NCBI GenBank assembly: GCA_039707465.1
Contig: CM077648.1
Span: forward strand, 28,771,119 to 28,835,118
DNA: 64,000 nucleotides
Source of the DNA: Rhabdophis nuchalis
Taxonomy: Eukaryota > Chordata > Lepidosauria > Squamata > Natricidae
Direction: 5' to 3'
Part shown: positions 41,966 to 53,718 of the stretch, piece after piece
Layout: each line of letters begins with the position of its first letter
How positions within the stretch are numbered: position 1 is the first letter of the stretch
The notes under the pieces: generated by a model
What the model saw: only the letters and a program-made list of their open reading frames with translations
Told to the model about the DNA's origin: nothing
Databases searched by the model: none
Translations under genes and position numbers: made by a program

Positions 41966-43327
41966 ATGAATAGAAGCAGATCTTACGAGATGGCAGAATT
42001 TACAACTATCATTACTAGGGAGAATAGCCACTATAAAAATGAATATTTTGCCTAAAGTATTATACTTATTCCAGACAATCCCAATTAGATTGGGCAAGGA
42101 CTTTTTTGAAAAATTAAGGAAAATGGTCTTAAAGTTTATATGGCAAGGGAAAAAAGCTAGAATAAAATTAAAATTTTTACAAGATACTAAAATAAGGGGA
42201 GGTATGGGATTGCCTGATTGGGAACTATACCATCAAGCTGCAAATTTGGATGGATTAAAGATTGGATTACACTAAGAAACATTGGACTATTAGAATTAGA
42301 GGGACATGATTTGCCATCAGGATGGCACGCAGCTCTATGGTATAGAAACACCAGGAAACATGGTATTTTCAGAAGGCACTACATAAGAGAATTTTTGATT
42401 GTAAACTGGGAGAAGATCAAGAAATTGCACTATTTTAAAATACCAGTCTGGGTATCAATTACTGAAGCATTCATCTACGCAATAATACACAAAAAGGAAC
42501 GAACAACCAGATATTCGGATCTACTAAACTCAAGGGGTGATCTTAAAACTATTCAGGAACTAAAACAAGAAGGAATGGATATTAATTGGTATACATACAC
42601 ACAAATACATTCAAGATATAAGGAAGATCAAAAAAGAGTTTATGACAAAATGACGGAATTAGACAAAATATTAACAGGCGTTGACGAAAAAATAATTAAA
42701 AAACTCTATGCCTACTTATTAGAGTTTAAACTCCAGGAAGAACAAGTGAAAGAAACAATAACATGGGGGGAAAACTTCGGGCATGGGATCGACTTAGATA
42801 AGTGGCAAAAATTGTGGACACAAAATTACAAAATGACGATGTCAACAGCCTACAAAGAGAACTTATACAAGATGTTCTACAGGTGACACTTATCACCCTC
42901 AAGAATCGCAAAAATGAGTAAGAACAAATCCCAAAAATGCTGGAAATGCCATCAGATGCCTGGTACTTACTACCATATGTGGTGGACTTGCTCGGAGGCC
43001 AAAAATTATTGGAGTATGATCCACACATGGTTGGAGAAAATAACAGGAAAACATATAGATTTCAAACCCGAACTCTTCCTGCTCGGACTTACTTTAGAAA
43101 CATTTGACAAAAATTTGAAATACCTAATTGTGAATATTTTGACAGCCGTCAGAATCGTCTTTGCAAAAAATTGGAGAAATGACAAATTACCATCACAGCA
43201 AGAAATTATTTATAAAATTATGGAATGTGCAGAGATGAGTAAATTAACGTTTGAAATTAGAGAGCAAGACAGCAAACAATACTATGAAATTTGGAATAAA
43301 TTTTATCAATGGCTGGAAACAAGATAG
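41966..43327 (+). pseudogene. L1 ORF2 C-terminal third, frameshifted
   Basis: Resumes after the L2 with ADLTRWQNLQLSLLGRIATIKMNILPKVLYLFQ and GGMGLPDW, in separate frames at 42039, 42218 and 42914. The knuckle CWKCHQMPGTYYHMWWTC is at about 42938-42991. The tail helix ends QWLETR followed by a stop at 43325-43327. At least two frameshifts (about 42240 and 42885) make it non-functional. Confidence 0.88.
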
Positions 43328-43552
43328 TCAAATGAAGATTGAGGTATAATAATTGTAATATATATAAATATATTTGAACTAAAATGTGTGATTCGATATG
43401 AATATGACTATGGAAGAGATGCACAGCTTGTAACCAACCGACACATTTTCTACAATTTGTAATGGAAGATGGAGTTTATGTTTTTTGTTTTTTGTTATAT
43501 TTGTTTGTGTTTGTTTAAAAATAAAAATAAAAAATTGTTAAAAAAAATAGAA

Positions 43553-43885
43553 AAAATCATGAAATATCGCGACCTGGCCATCGAAACCACACAGCTATGG
43601 ATGCAGCATGTCACAGTAACACCCATTGTCATCGGGGCACTTGGCACCATGTCCAAGAATTTTAATAAATATCTCAGCAAATTGCAGCTTCCTGCAATAA
43701 CACCAGCGGAACTGCAAAAAACGGTGCTACTTGGCACATCTTATATTCTACGGAGATACTTGGTTGATACCTAGGATGCTGTCAGCAAACTGTATCAACA
43801 ATTAGCACCAGTCAATAGTATTTGTAATATGCATTTTTAAATGTTCAGTTGGCTGAGTTTCATGTTTTATGAATAAAGTATATAT
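43553..43885 (+). mobile_element. R4-like LINE C-terminus and 3' UTR
   Basis: Coding for KYRDLAIETTQLWMQ and TVTPIVIGALGTMSKNFNKYL, then LLGTSYILRRYL and a stop near 43772. This is the C-terminal end of R2/R4-type polyproteins, past the restriction-like endonuclease. The 3' UTR runs to a 'gaataaagtatatataat' end followed by an AAT-rich tail. The 46-base segment at 43656-43701 is duplicated at 37841-37886. Confidence 0.72.
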
Positions 43886-43889
43886 AATA

Positions 43890-44300
43890 ATGATAATAAT
43901 AATAATAATTTTTATTGTCATTGTACTAAAATTACAATGAAATTGGTTTTAACTTTACTGGTGCGAAATTATAACAGAAACAAAAAAAGAGAGAAAAGAA
44001 AAAAGAAAAAACTAGCATGTGCATGGAGTGGTTGTGGTTGAATTTAAAAGTCTCACAGCCCAAAGATAGAAGCTATCTTTAAACCTGTTTGTTCGGCTGG
44101 CTATACTTTGATATCTTCTGCCTGATGGTAGAAGTGCAAAGAGATACCAACCAGGGTGTGAATCATCTATGAGAATCTTCCTTACTCTGTTAAAGCAGCG
44201 AGATCTGGCGATGTTACCCAGTGATGTCAGAGGGCAACCGATGGTTTCTTCTGCCGAATTGATCGCTACTATAAAATATCCATACTTTTTCAAACCTGTG
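43890..44300 (-). mobile_element. Rex1-like LINE 3' end, antisense
   Basis: An AAT tail then 'tttttattgtcattgta' at about 43887-43925, the antisense of the 3' end seen at 16030-16078. The minus-strand frame 44293-44012 (93 codons) gives DDSHPGWYLFALLPSGRRYQSI and SRTNRFKDSFYLWAVRLLN, the conserved LINE C-terminal motif. The frame is open but truncated. Confidence 0.75.
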
Positions 44301-44949
44301 TTATAAATGCTGAGCTTCTGAAATTTCTTTTAATTCACATGTAGTACCTTGAAGGAAAGGATAAAAAGAAATACATTTACCCCTATTTTTTTGATAGCAG
44401 CTTTTTTTATATCCAAGATTTGAAGAAGGAATATTTCTGAAATACAATGATGGCTTTTTTAAAAAAACTCTCTGTGATATGAAATGCTTTAAACAAAAGG
44501 CTGTGTTATAACAGAATGGTCATTTGACCAAATTCTGCTTTGTGGTACATCAATGCTTCTTTGTTAGGGTGACATCTCTAAAATATGCCTTTGTCCTGAG
44601 TGGAATGTTTCTAAAGGCGTTTAACATAAGTAGCTTGGTAGGCAGTTGGTAGTCTCAGGATGAAATATGCAATCGAATCATTTAAAAACTAATTTTAAAA
44701 CTGTATACTTTCTGTATCATATCCAGTTCTTTACTTTACTGAAACTTAATCCTGAACAATACAGGCTAAACTCTCTAACTCGAGGCATCCAAAATATTTT
44801 ATACATAACGTATTGTACAGCAAAGCATGAAATGAAGGAGTATCATCTTTTCCTTTTCAGTATAACAAGTTGTTTGTTCAGTTTTGGATTTTGATGTCTG
44901 TTCACATATGGAAGTACTGTGAGAACTATACCTAGGAATATTTAATAGC
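44301..44949. other. no gene recognised
   Basis: AT-rich sequence, short chance frames only. Confidence 0.5.
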
Positions 44950-44951
44950 TA

Positions 44952-45370
44952 CCATATTTTTCAGAATATAAGATGCACCAGCGTATAAGATGCACCAAGG
45001 TTTTGAAGAGGCACATTTTTAAGAAAAGGTTTTGCACTCTGCAAACCTCCCCAAAAAAGGCCCGTTTTTCATGAAAACGGACCCATTTTTTTTAAAGGCC
45101 ATGGATAGTCTTTAGGAGGCTTATAGAGTGCTCCTGGCAGTGGGGTGAGGGCAAAAACAAGGGAAAAACGTTCCATTTTTTGCTCATTTCTGCCCTCCCC
45201 AGCCCCCAGGAGCACTCTGAAAGCCTCCTAAAAGCTATGCACAACCATTTTGGTGAAGGGGGTGGGGTTTCAGGAGGCAAAAAAGGCTGCACTCAGTGTA
45301 TAAAACACACCCAGATTTTCAGCCTCCTTTTTGAAGAAAAAAGGTGCATCTTATACTCTGAAAAATACGG
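44952..45370. mobile_element. 419-bp TA-flanked MITE (mariner-like ends)
   Basis: The ends ccatatttttcagaatataa (left, continuing gatgcacc) and gaaaaatacgg (right, preceded by ggtgcatcttatactct) form inverted repeats of about 29 bases, flanked by TA at 44950-44951 and 45371-45372. An 'aagatgcacc' motif is repeated just inside the left end. No transposase. The superfamily is inferred from TA and end sequence. Confidence 0.85.
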
Positions 45371-45372
45371 TA

Positions 45373-46237
45373 TTTAACACCACTGACAATGCTGCTATCC
45401 TTCAAAAAGACGTTGACTATGTTTCAGAATGGTCAAACAATTGGCAACTTCAAATCTCAACCAACAAATGTTCTGCCTTACACGTTGGCCAAAATAATCA
45501 GAACACATAATACAAGCTGGGTGGACATGACTTTGTAGATGACTCTCACTCTGTCAAGGACCTTGGAGTACTCATATCTAATGATCTAAGTGCCAGAGTC
45601 CACTGCAATAACATTGCCAAAAAGGCATTAAGAGTTGTTAACCTTGCATAGCTTCTTCTCTGGTAATATAGTACTGCTAATCAGAGCATACAAAACATTT
45701 GTTAGATCAATTCTCAAATACAGCTCATCTGTCTGGAACCTGCACTGAATATCAGACATTAATACAATTGAATTACTCCAGAGATACTTCACAAGAAGAG
45801 TCCTCCGCTCCTCTGCTTATTCCACCAGACTTGAAATTTTGGGCTTAGACAACTTAGAACTACGTCACCTTTGGTCTGACCTAAGTGTAGTACATAAAAT
45901 TATCCACTACAATGTCCTACCTGTCAATGACTACTTCAACTTCATCCACAATAATACACGAGCACACAATAGGTACAATCTTAAGGTAAACTGATCCAAA
46001 TGCAACTGCATAAAATATGACTACTGCAACAGAGTAGTCAATGCCTGGAATGCACTGCCTGACTCTGTGGTTTCTTCCCGAAACCCCCAAAATTTTAATC
46101 TCAGATGGTCTACTGTTGACCTCACCCCATTCCTAAGAGGTCTGTAAGGGGCGTGCATAAGCACATTGAGGTGCCTACCGTCCCTGTCCTAACGTTTCTT
46201 TTTATTCGTATCCATTTCATGTATCCAAAATCATGTT

Positions 46238-46278
<41 letters not shown>

Positions 46279-46330
46279 GTTGTCTAATACATGCTTGATG
46301 AAACAAACAAATAAATAAAAAATAAAATAA
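45373..46330 (+). mobile_element. CR1/Rex1-group LINE C-terminal remnant
   Basis: Degraded coding with recognisable order: WSNNWQLQISTNKCSALHVG (45430-45490), SVKDLGVLISNDL (about 45552-45590), FTRRVLRSSAYSTRLEILGLDNLELRHL (about 45788-45872) and NRVVNAWNALPDSVVSS (about 46030-46080). It ends in a 3' UTR with a CA run and an A-rich tail near 46290-46330. Many stops. The clade within the Jockey/CR1 group is uncertain. Confidence 0.75.
46238..46272 (+). repeat. CA microsatellite
   Basis: A run of CA dinucleotides of about 33 bases in the 3' part of the LINE remnant. A further TG-rich stretch lies at about 46750-46790. Confidence 0.95.
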
Positions 46331-47394
46331 AATACATTTGGAATCATGTAAGATTTGTCTTGTCCTTTGATGAAATTGGGCAACTGCTTTAACCAGCAGA
46401 TATTTGAAAATAGCAGAGCTATTGTGTGAGAAATCAATAGTCTCACCTGCTTCCAGAAAAAGTTACAGACCTACTCTTAGATGTAATAATTTAAAAAAAT
46501 AAATGGCAGCTAGTTCATATCGTGATTCTGATCCAGAAGCACTGCATGGACACTGCATGATGAACTAACAGTTAAACCTCATTATTTTTCTACAACATCC
46601 TACACTATAGTACAACTTATACAATTCAATATGATCAAGTTATCATGCTTTGAGAATCTGTAGAAATTACAGGAAAATGAGATAATCATGGCTTTGAATC
46701 AATCCTTTGAAATTGGGTATCAGACAGAAAAAACTTTCTCATAGATAAGTGTGTGTGTGTATGTGTGTGTGTGCGTGTGTGTGTGTGTGAACTAACATGA
46801 CATACAAAAAAACCTTGGAGAACAATATAACTCATTCCTCAATTCTCAAGAATTCCCCATTCCTTACTGTAGTGCATCAGTACAAGTCTTGTTGCCTATT
46901 TAGTCATTAAATATAGCACATTAAATCGGGATAAATATAATTTCCAGTTGATTAGAATCAATTACCCATATTATAAATCTCTCACATTTTTTTAAAAAAA
47001 GTTTAATATTGCTCTTCTTATTTTGAAGAAAAGGCACTTGTAAATCTACAATATACTGAAACCTTTAAAAAAAATTACCTTCCTACACATATTTTCTTGA
47101 CTGTTTTAAATCAATTGAGGATTTATTGAAATTGGAATAGAAAATAAGTTTAGAAATTATATCAACTGGCATCTGGATTATGATCACAATTATCCAAAAT
47201 TCACTTTTTTTTTGAGAAATTCTAAAGCAAAATGTCCTTCATTAAATTGAAGGAGAATCATGAAGAAAAACTGCCTGACATATTATTAACATTGATGTGT
47301 GAACAGGAATAACAATCAGAGAATGTGCACTGATATTATTGGTGGTCCAAATTAACTAGAAAAGTCTCACTTACTTTGTTATACAGGGGAATTC
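46331..47394. other. no gene recognised; TG microsatellite
   Basis: AT-rich sequence with an interrupted TG run at about 46750-46790. No coding or repeat ends recognised. Confidence 0.5.
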
Positions 47395-47605
47395 ACTGGA
47401 GAAAGCAATTATGTTTGGAAGAGTTAGCAGTAAAAGGGAAGCCAAGTGGTCAAAGAACATGGTAGCTGGACACTATTAAAACTGACAGCAGCCAGAGCAT
47501 AGAAAAATTCAGAGAAACAGTGCAAGATCAAACATGTCGAGAAACCTGGCCCATAGAATCGTCAAGAATTGGACTCAACTGAATTGATAACATCACCATT
47601 ACCAT
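47395..47605 (+). mobile_element. RTE/Bov-B-like 3' end, diverged
   Basis: Contains 'gaagccaagtggtcaaagaa', and 'catagaatcgtcaagaattg' followed by 'gactcaactgaattgataa', which resemble the end of RTE/Bov-B LINEs where the sequence passes into the 'tcggactcgactgaa' motif. Only the last 200 bases are present. Confidence 0.5.
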
Positions 47606-47922
47606 CTGAACACAAAAACATAAGCACACATAAATGTTAACCATAGTGTGAATAAACTACAAAGTCAGACTGATTCTGATTCCAGTTCACTTCTGGTTTC
47701 TGCAGGCGTCAGACGTGCTTTGTGCTTCGTCCACCGCTTGCTGTACTGGTGGGCTTCTTCGGAAGCACGGAAGACCCTGGGGAGGGGCTTCTGCCATAGG
47801 AGCGGCTCGCTGGGAGACCCCAGCCTGGCGGCGGCCGGTGGGGTGCCCCCAGCCTTGCTCTAGGAGCTGGGGAGCAAAAAGGGGGGGCTTTTGCCTCTTC
47901 GACGGATGGAACTCGGGAGCTA

Positions 47923-50711
47923 TAATAATAATAATAATAAATTTAATTTATAGACCGCTCCCTCTCCCCGAAGGGACTCGGGGCGGTGCACAGGGGAATT
48001 AAAAAACATACAAACATAAATACACAATAAATATATAAAATCAGATTAAACAATTTATCCCTGCGCTAAAAAACCTAAAATCCTAAAAACTAAACCCCTT
48101 AAAAAGCCAATTAAAACGATTTATATATTCAGACTAAAAAGGCTGGAGGTAGGTTAGGCCAGGCTGGCCTGCTGAAAGAGATGGGTCTTGAGCTTTTGAC
48201 GGAAGACGCGGAGGTCCTGGGTTGTTCTAAGCTCGCGGGGTAGGTCGTTCCATAGAGCTGGGCCTGCCACAGAGAAGGCCCTTCTCCTGGGCGTCGCCCG
48301 CTGGCATTGCCTAGTGGACGGCACCCGGAGAAGTCCCTCTCTGTGGGAGCGAATCGGTCGAAGGGATGTATGGGGCAGGATGCGATCTCGCAGATAGCTA
48401 GGTCCCGTGCCATGGAGCACTTTAAAGATGGTGATCAGCACCTTGAAGCGCACCCGAAAGACCACAGGCAGCCAGTGCAGCTCGTGCAGGAGCGGTGTTA
48501 CATGGGAATGCTTAGGGGCACCCAGAATTGCCTGCGCGGCCGCATTCTGGACTAACTGTAGTCTTCGGGTGCACCTCAAGGGCAGCCCCATGTAGAGAAC
48601 ATTACAGTAGTCTAGACGGGATGTCACAAGGGGATGAGTGACTGTGCGAAGGGCATCCCGGTCCAATAGGGGACCCAACTGGTGTACCAGGAGAACCTGG
48701 TAGAACGCCCTCCTGGCCATGGCCATCACTTGATCTTTCATGGACAGCCGGGTATCCAGGAGGACGCCCAGATTGCGTGCCCCATCCACAGGGGCTAGAT
48801 GTACCCCCCCCCTATGGCCAGTAATGGAATGAACTGGTTGTACCGGGATGCCGGAAGCCACAGCCACTCGGTCTGGGACGGGTTGAGTCTGAGTCTGTTC
48901 CTTCCCATCCAGATCCGCACGGCTTCCAGGCACCGGGACATCACTTCGACGGCATCGTTGGGGTGGTTCAGGGTAGATATATACAGCTGCGTATCGTCAG
49001 CGTAGAGGTGGTACTCTATCCCAAAACCACGGATGATCTCACCCAGAGGCTTCATATATGTGTTGAACAGGAGCGGCGAGAGGACCGACCCCTGAGGCAC
49101 CCCACATGTGAGGTGTCTCGGGCCGACCTCTGCCCTCCTGCCAACACAAATTGGGATCAACCAGAGAGGTAGGAGGAGAACCACCGTAAAACGGTGCCCC
49201 TCACCCCCAACCCCTCCAGCCGATACAATAGGATACCATGGTCGATGGTATCAAAAGGACCAGGATCTAATAGGACCAGGATGGAGGAACAACCCCCATC
49301 TCTGGCCCTCCAGAGATCATCCACCAACGCGACCAATGCCGTCTCAGTGCTGTGTCCGGGCCGAAAGCCGGACTGGCGTGGGTCCAGATAATCAATCTCC
49401 TCCAGGTGACAGGGAAACTGTTGTGCCACCACACTCTCTACAACCTTCGCCAGAAAGTGAAGGTTGGAGAACGGACGATAATTTACTAACAATGCTGAGT
49501 CCAGGGAAGGAGGGGTCTCACCACCACCTTTTTCAAGATGGTAGGCAAGATCCCCTCACTCAAAGAAGCATTCACTACTTCCTGGAGCCAGCCTCGTGTA
49601 ACCTCCCAGGATGCCAGTACAAGCCAGGAGGGACACAGGTCCAATAAACATGTGGTGGCTCTCAGTCACCCACGTAAACTGTCCATATCTTTGGAAGTAA
49701 CAGAGTCAAACTCCTCCCACAACACTGTCTCAAGACCTGCCTCAGACCTTCCCTCTAAACTACTTTCGGTGGAGGCCAACTCGCTTCGAATCTGAGCGAT
49801 TTTATCCTGCAGATATACTCCAAATTCCTCTGCTCTGCCCTGTAGAGGGGCTTCCCGCGGCCTCTGTTGAAGGAGGGAGCGGGTCACCCCAAACAGGGCA
49901 GCAGGGCGGTTATCTGCGGATGCGATAAGAGTAGCACAATAGGACCGTTTGGCCACTCTTATCACCACAAGATAAGTCCTCAAATGGGCTCTCACCTGTG
50001 TTCGGTCGGATTCAGAGCGTGTGGATCTCCATCTCCTCTCTAGGCATCTCTCGTGGCGTTTCATCACCCTCAGCTCCTCAGTAAACCAAGGAGCCTGGGT
50101 GACTCGGCGCCGCAGGAGAAGCCGCAAGGGAGCGACCCGATCCAGGGCCCCGATGGCCACAGTGCTCCATGCCGCCACCAGGTCCTCAGTCAGGGCGTGG
50201 GTCAGGGTCACAGGTAATGGCCCAAGCTCCATCTGGAACCACCTAGGGGCGGAACCACCTAGGAATCTCTGGTTCCGCCTCCCCACGGTGGGGTGTAGCG
50301 ATTGGAAAGTCGAGCCGGAGAAGTGAGTGGTCTGACCATGACAGGGGTACGATGGCTTAGTCCCCTACACCCAGATCAGTCATTCACTGACCAGAGACAA
50401 AAATCAAGTCCAGCGTGTGTCCACCCTCGTGTGTGGGACCCTGAATTACCTGGGTCAGGTCCATGGCCATCATGGAGGCCATGAACTCCCGAGCTGCCTC
50501 AGACGATTCAACCACCGATGGCAAGTTGAAATCCCCCATGACGACCAGTCTGGGGGTCTCAACTGCCACCGCAGCGATCATCTCAAGGAGCTCGGGCAGG
50601 ACTGCTGTCACGTAGCGGGGAGCCAGGTACATGATCAGCACGCCCAACTGCCTCCTTGGGCCCCATTTCACACAGAGGGACTCACAGCCGGTGGTCTGTG
50701 ATACAGTGGTA
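47923..50711 (-). mobile_element. L2-clade LINE, antisense, diverged
   Basis: AAT tail at 47923-47940, 3' UTR, then RT and endonuclease coding up to about 50711, where it is truncated inside the endonuclease. Several frameshifts and small deletions, including one removing part of the RT block near 49255, show it is older than the copies at 35021 and 39836. Confidence 0.9.
48154..50671 (-). pseudogene. L2 ORF2, multiply frameshifted
   Basis: Successive minus-strand frames carry the endonuclease (50671-50384: MGDFNLPS, HTLDLIFVSG), the linker (50286-49666: APWFTEELRVMKRHERCLERRW), RT block A region (49492-49157: FRPGHSTETALVALVDDLWRA), GVPQGSVLSPLLFN and YADDTQLY (49184-48795), and the C-terminus (48933-48154). 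At least four frame breaks. The FDTIDHGIL block is damaged by a substitution/deletion around 49250. Confidence 0.9.
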
Positions 50712-51372
50712 TGAGCAGAATAAGAATAGTAGCTGAAATGCTGGAAGTGAAAGACGCTCCCTAATCTCTTGAATTGCAGATGAAGGATAACCGATAAATC
50801 ACTGTAAGTGCTAGTTCAATCAACTTAGAATGGAGATTGGAGGGGGGAGTTTTCAAAAAAAAAACCTCAGACAAAGCGGCTATTAAACGATCCCTCTCCT
50901 TTGAAATGGAGAGAGGAAGGATTAACTTGCTATTTGAACAAACCATGGGAAAGATTTGTATCATATCGCATTTGCAACAGTCTTTCACTGAGCTCTTTTT
51001 AAAAAAAAAAGTAAATGGTACTTTCACTTTTCTTCCTGTCAGAAGGCGGGGCAAGATGGCTTCTCTTTGTTCTCCGCTTATAACTCTTCTACAGTGGTGA
51101 AGCTTTTCCCTCCATAATTACCAAAGAAGGAATATAAACTTTTTACTTCAGACATTCCTCCCAGAGGCTCCTAAGTCTCTCCCAATATGTGGACTCCTGG
51201 TTTTGGACTGTCCGGTTTCCTTTTTCTAAAGTGAATTTTTAAGACTCTTAAGACTGAACTCTCACTTGAACTCTCTGATACCTCGGACTGTCTCGGTCGT
51301 CCGTTTCTCCGGCGCCATTTCTTTATCAATTAAGAAACTAGAACTGACACAATAGCTTATAGAAAGCCACCA
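50712..51372 (+). other. 5' UTR of HAL1-like copy 3
   Basis: Non-coding. Alignable with 30380-30886 of copy 2 through phrases such as 'ttggagggggg', 'caaagcgg' and 'aagatggcttctctttg', and ends with the cgccattt element before the start codon. The first 100 bases (50712-50816) are of unclear origin. Confidence 0.55.
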
Positions 51373-52295
51373 ATGGGAAAGTCAGCTTCTGCCCCATCCT
51401 CTGCTGTCTCCAGCCCGACTACAGAGTCGAAGATCCCTACATTTTTACAGAAAGAACCTGCTGGAGAAGGCTCAAAGGACCCGTTGGTTGTAGAAATGTT
51501 TTGGGAAATAATGAAAAATATGAACAGCATGAATGAAAATATGAATGAAATGTGGAAAGAAATGTCAGAATTAACATTAGAGCTTAGGGAAGTGCAACGA
51601 AACACAACGGAAAATAAACAAAAAATTGAGAAGCTAGAGAGTGGGGTGGCTGAGATAGGGGAAGAGATGAAAGGAATTCGGAGGGAGGGCTTAGAATTAG
51701 GAGCAAACATGACTAAAATTGAATTTGAAAGAATGTCTTTTTTCTCAGGTTCCAGAATATTCCAGAGTCAGAAAATGAAGATCTTAAAGATCTTATGAGT
51801 ACAATATTAGCAGAATATCTTAAAAGAGAGAAAGATCAACTCTGATGGGATATGGACCTGGTTTATAGAATTAATTCAACTTATGCCAGGATAAATAATT
51901 TACCAAGAGAAGTTCATGTTAAATTTCTTAGGAGATCCACAAGAGATGAGATATTGAGGGCCCAACGTGATGGAATTTTAAAATACCAGGATAAAGAAAT
52001 AATCATTTTGAAACAGATTCCGAAAAAAATTAGAGAAATAAAGAGGAAATATTCCTTCTTGTCTAAGAAATTATATAAAAAGGGAATATGGTTCAAGTGG
52101 TTATTACCAGAGGGAATGTTGATTTTCTGGGAGGGAGGCAAAGTAAAAATCAAAACATTAAGTGAGGCGGAGGCTTTTATTAAAAAACATTCTCCCCAGT
52201 TGGGAGGTGAAGACGGGGGAACGGAGGAAGCGACGGCCCCGCCCAGGGACAGGGAAGAGGAGTTAATTGCAAAAAGACTTAGATCGCAAAAATGA
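51373..52295 (+). pseudogene. L1 ORF1-like gene, one frameshift and one stop (HAL1-like copy 3)
   Basis: The N-terminal frame (51373-51798) gives a longer, different leader and a Met/Asn/Glu-rich coiled coil, reaching FERMSFF. A frameshift near 51745 moves the RRM-like part (FQNIPESENEDLKDLMSTILAEYL) to another frame, and a TGA lies at about 51844. From 51852 the third part is open: DLVYRINSTYARINNLPREVHVKF, KYSFLSKKLYKKGIWFKWLLP, MLIFWEGGKVKIK, ending IAKRLRSQK. It is clearly more diverged from copies 1 and 2 than they are from each other, so it represents an older or separate subfamily. Confidence 0.82.
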
Positions 52296-52769
52296 TTTTA
52301 TTTGAAACACTATTGTAATTGTTGATACAAGAAAAAATGGCAAAAAAAAGATGATTGAATATATAGACTATAATGTAATCTTTCTATGTGTTTATCCTTT
52401 ACTTTTAAAATTGTAAATTTATGAAGTTTTGGGAGGGCCAACACCAACGGCAGGGAAGCTACCAAAATGTTACCTTTACCCTATACCTTTTCCCTTGTAA
52501 AAATGTTGAAAACCAATAAAACACTTTTTTAAAAAAAAGACCCTCAGGGTATATTATGCAAACTTTCATGCATGCAGCCACATCCTAGCTATTTTTTTTT
52601 TAGGTTACTGGCTATTTCTTCAGGTCTATGGCAAAAGAAAGAATTTAGTCAGCTTCCCCATCACTATTGTAATATTGTTGTGGACTACAAATAACCCCAA
52701 TTGTCCAAGAACAACAACAAAGTTGCAGGGTCTTATTTTCTTTGGAAAAACAAACAGGTGGACTTGTGA

Positions 52770-53397
52770 TAAGGCAAAGAAATATTGGGTAATATTCACA
52801 TTTTAATAAAGAAGATCCCAAAATGAATATAAAAATTAAACCAAAGACCTTTTTTAGGCTTAATGAACAAACAATTTTTTAAAAAAGAAATCTGGAATCT
52901 TGCTGTTATATATGATGTCAGCATCAAGAATGCTTTAATGCACAAAAATTGAAAGATACTTTGATTCCCACAATGGAGAAATGGCTGAAAAAAGTTTTAG
53001 AACTAGTAGAGACAGCTATATTAACCGCTTTAGTTGAAAAAAAAGAACACATTCCACTTTATTTCTACTTGGAAACCACCCTGGATTTTATGGGAGAGAT
53101 GGGAAAAATGAAATATTGACTTTACTGATTTTATTGATTAGATACGTTTGTTGTTATAGAAATGGCTACTCCTTGTTAAGTACGTAAAAGGACAAAGTTG
53201 AGGCTGTAATGTTATTCTGTTATTTTCTTCCACTAAAGAGAGTCAGAAGATAATGCTTTTCTTTCTTTTCTTTTCTCCTTTACTGTACACTTCTTTCTTT
53301 TCCCTTTTTCCTCCTTAGTTTTCCCACTATTTTCATTTTCATTGGTATTTTCTACTTTGATAAGTTAAATAAAAACAATTAATTAAAAAAAATGTTA
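52770..53397 (+). mobile_element. L1 3' end, degraded
   Basis: In broken frames: IKIKPKTFFLGLM (about 52830-52865), then LIPTMEKWLKKVLELVETAILTALVEKK (52961-53044). These match the tail helix of the L1 ORF2 C-terminus, as in 43020-43260. The 3' UTR is CT-rich and ends in a poly(A)-like 'aattaattaaaaaaaatg' at about 53380-53397. Confidence 0.65.
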
Positions 53398-53718
53398 AAG
53401 AAAATAATTCCAAGAAACAGTTTGCACTTTTCTTTCTCTTTTTAAATGTAATAATTTTATTAATGTATAATTCATTATAATAAAGTTATTTATAGCAATT
53501 TCAATTTAAACAGACTACTACAAATTAAAAAAAAATAGAATGGGCTAAACAAAACAAATAGAAAGGAAAAAAAGAATATAGTCAAGAGAAAAAAAGAAGA
53601 AATATGTTAAAAAACTACTTTCCCCTTCATCAGCAGTATAAACAATATAGTAACTTATCACCTTCTCTTAAAATAAGATTAAGAAGTTCTTTTTCCTATA
53701 TCTTTCTTATCTATAAAC
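53398..53718. other. no gene recognised
   Basis: AT-rich sequence between two retroelement tails; nothing recognisable. Confidence 0.45.

Larger units (their letters stand above)
37887..43552 (+). mobile_element. L1 LINE, 5'-truncated in the endonuclease, split by an L2
   Basis: Coding runs from inside the endonuclease (GDFN motif near 37892) through RT to the C-terminal knuckle, then a 3' UTR and an A-rich tail (about 43515-43552). The antisense L2 at 39836-41964 interrupts it between 'LTNQ' and 'EADLTRWQNLQLS' of ORF2. Several frameshifts are present. It sits inside the R4-like element. Confidence 0.88.
47688..52545 (+). mobile_element. ORF1-only L1-derived (HAL1-like) element, copy 3, probably split by an L2
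   Basis: The main body (about 50817-52545) has a 5' UTR similar to copy 2 (the 'ttggaggggggag' region and 'aagatggcttctctttgt' at 51053), one ORF1-like frame and the family 3' UTR with 'accaataaaacac' and a tail. A CpG-rich block at 47688-47920 begins cacttctggtttctgcaggc, resembling the first bases of copy 2. I infer that it is the true 5' end, separated by the L2 insertion. No target duplication was identified. The left limit is therefore tentative. Confidence 0.6.
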
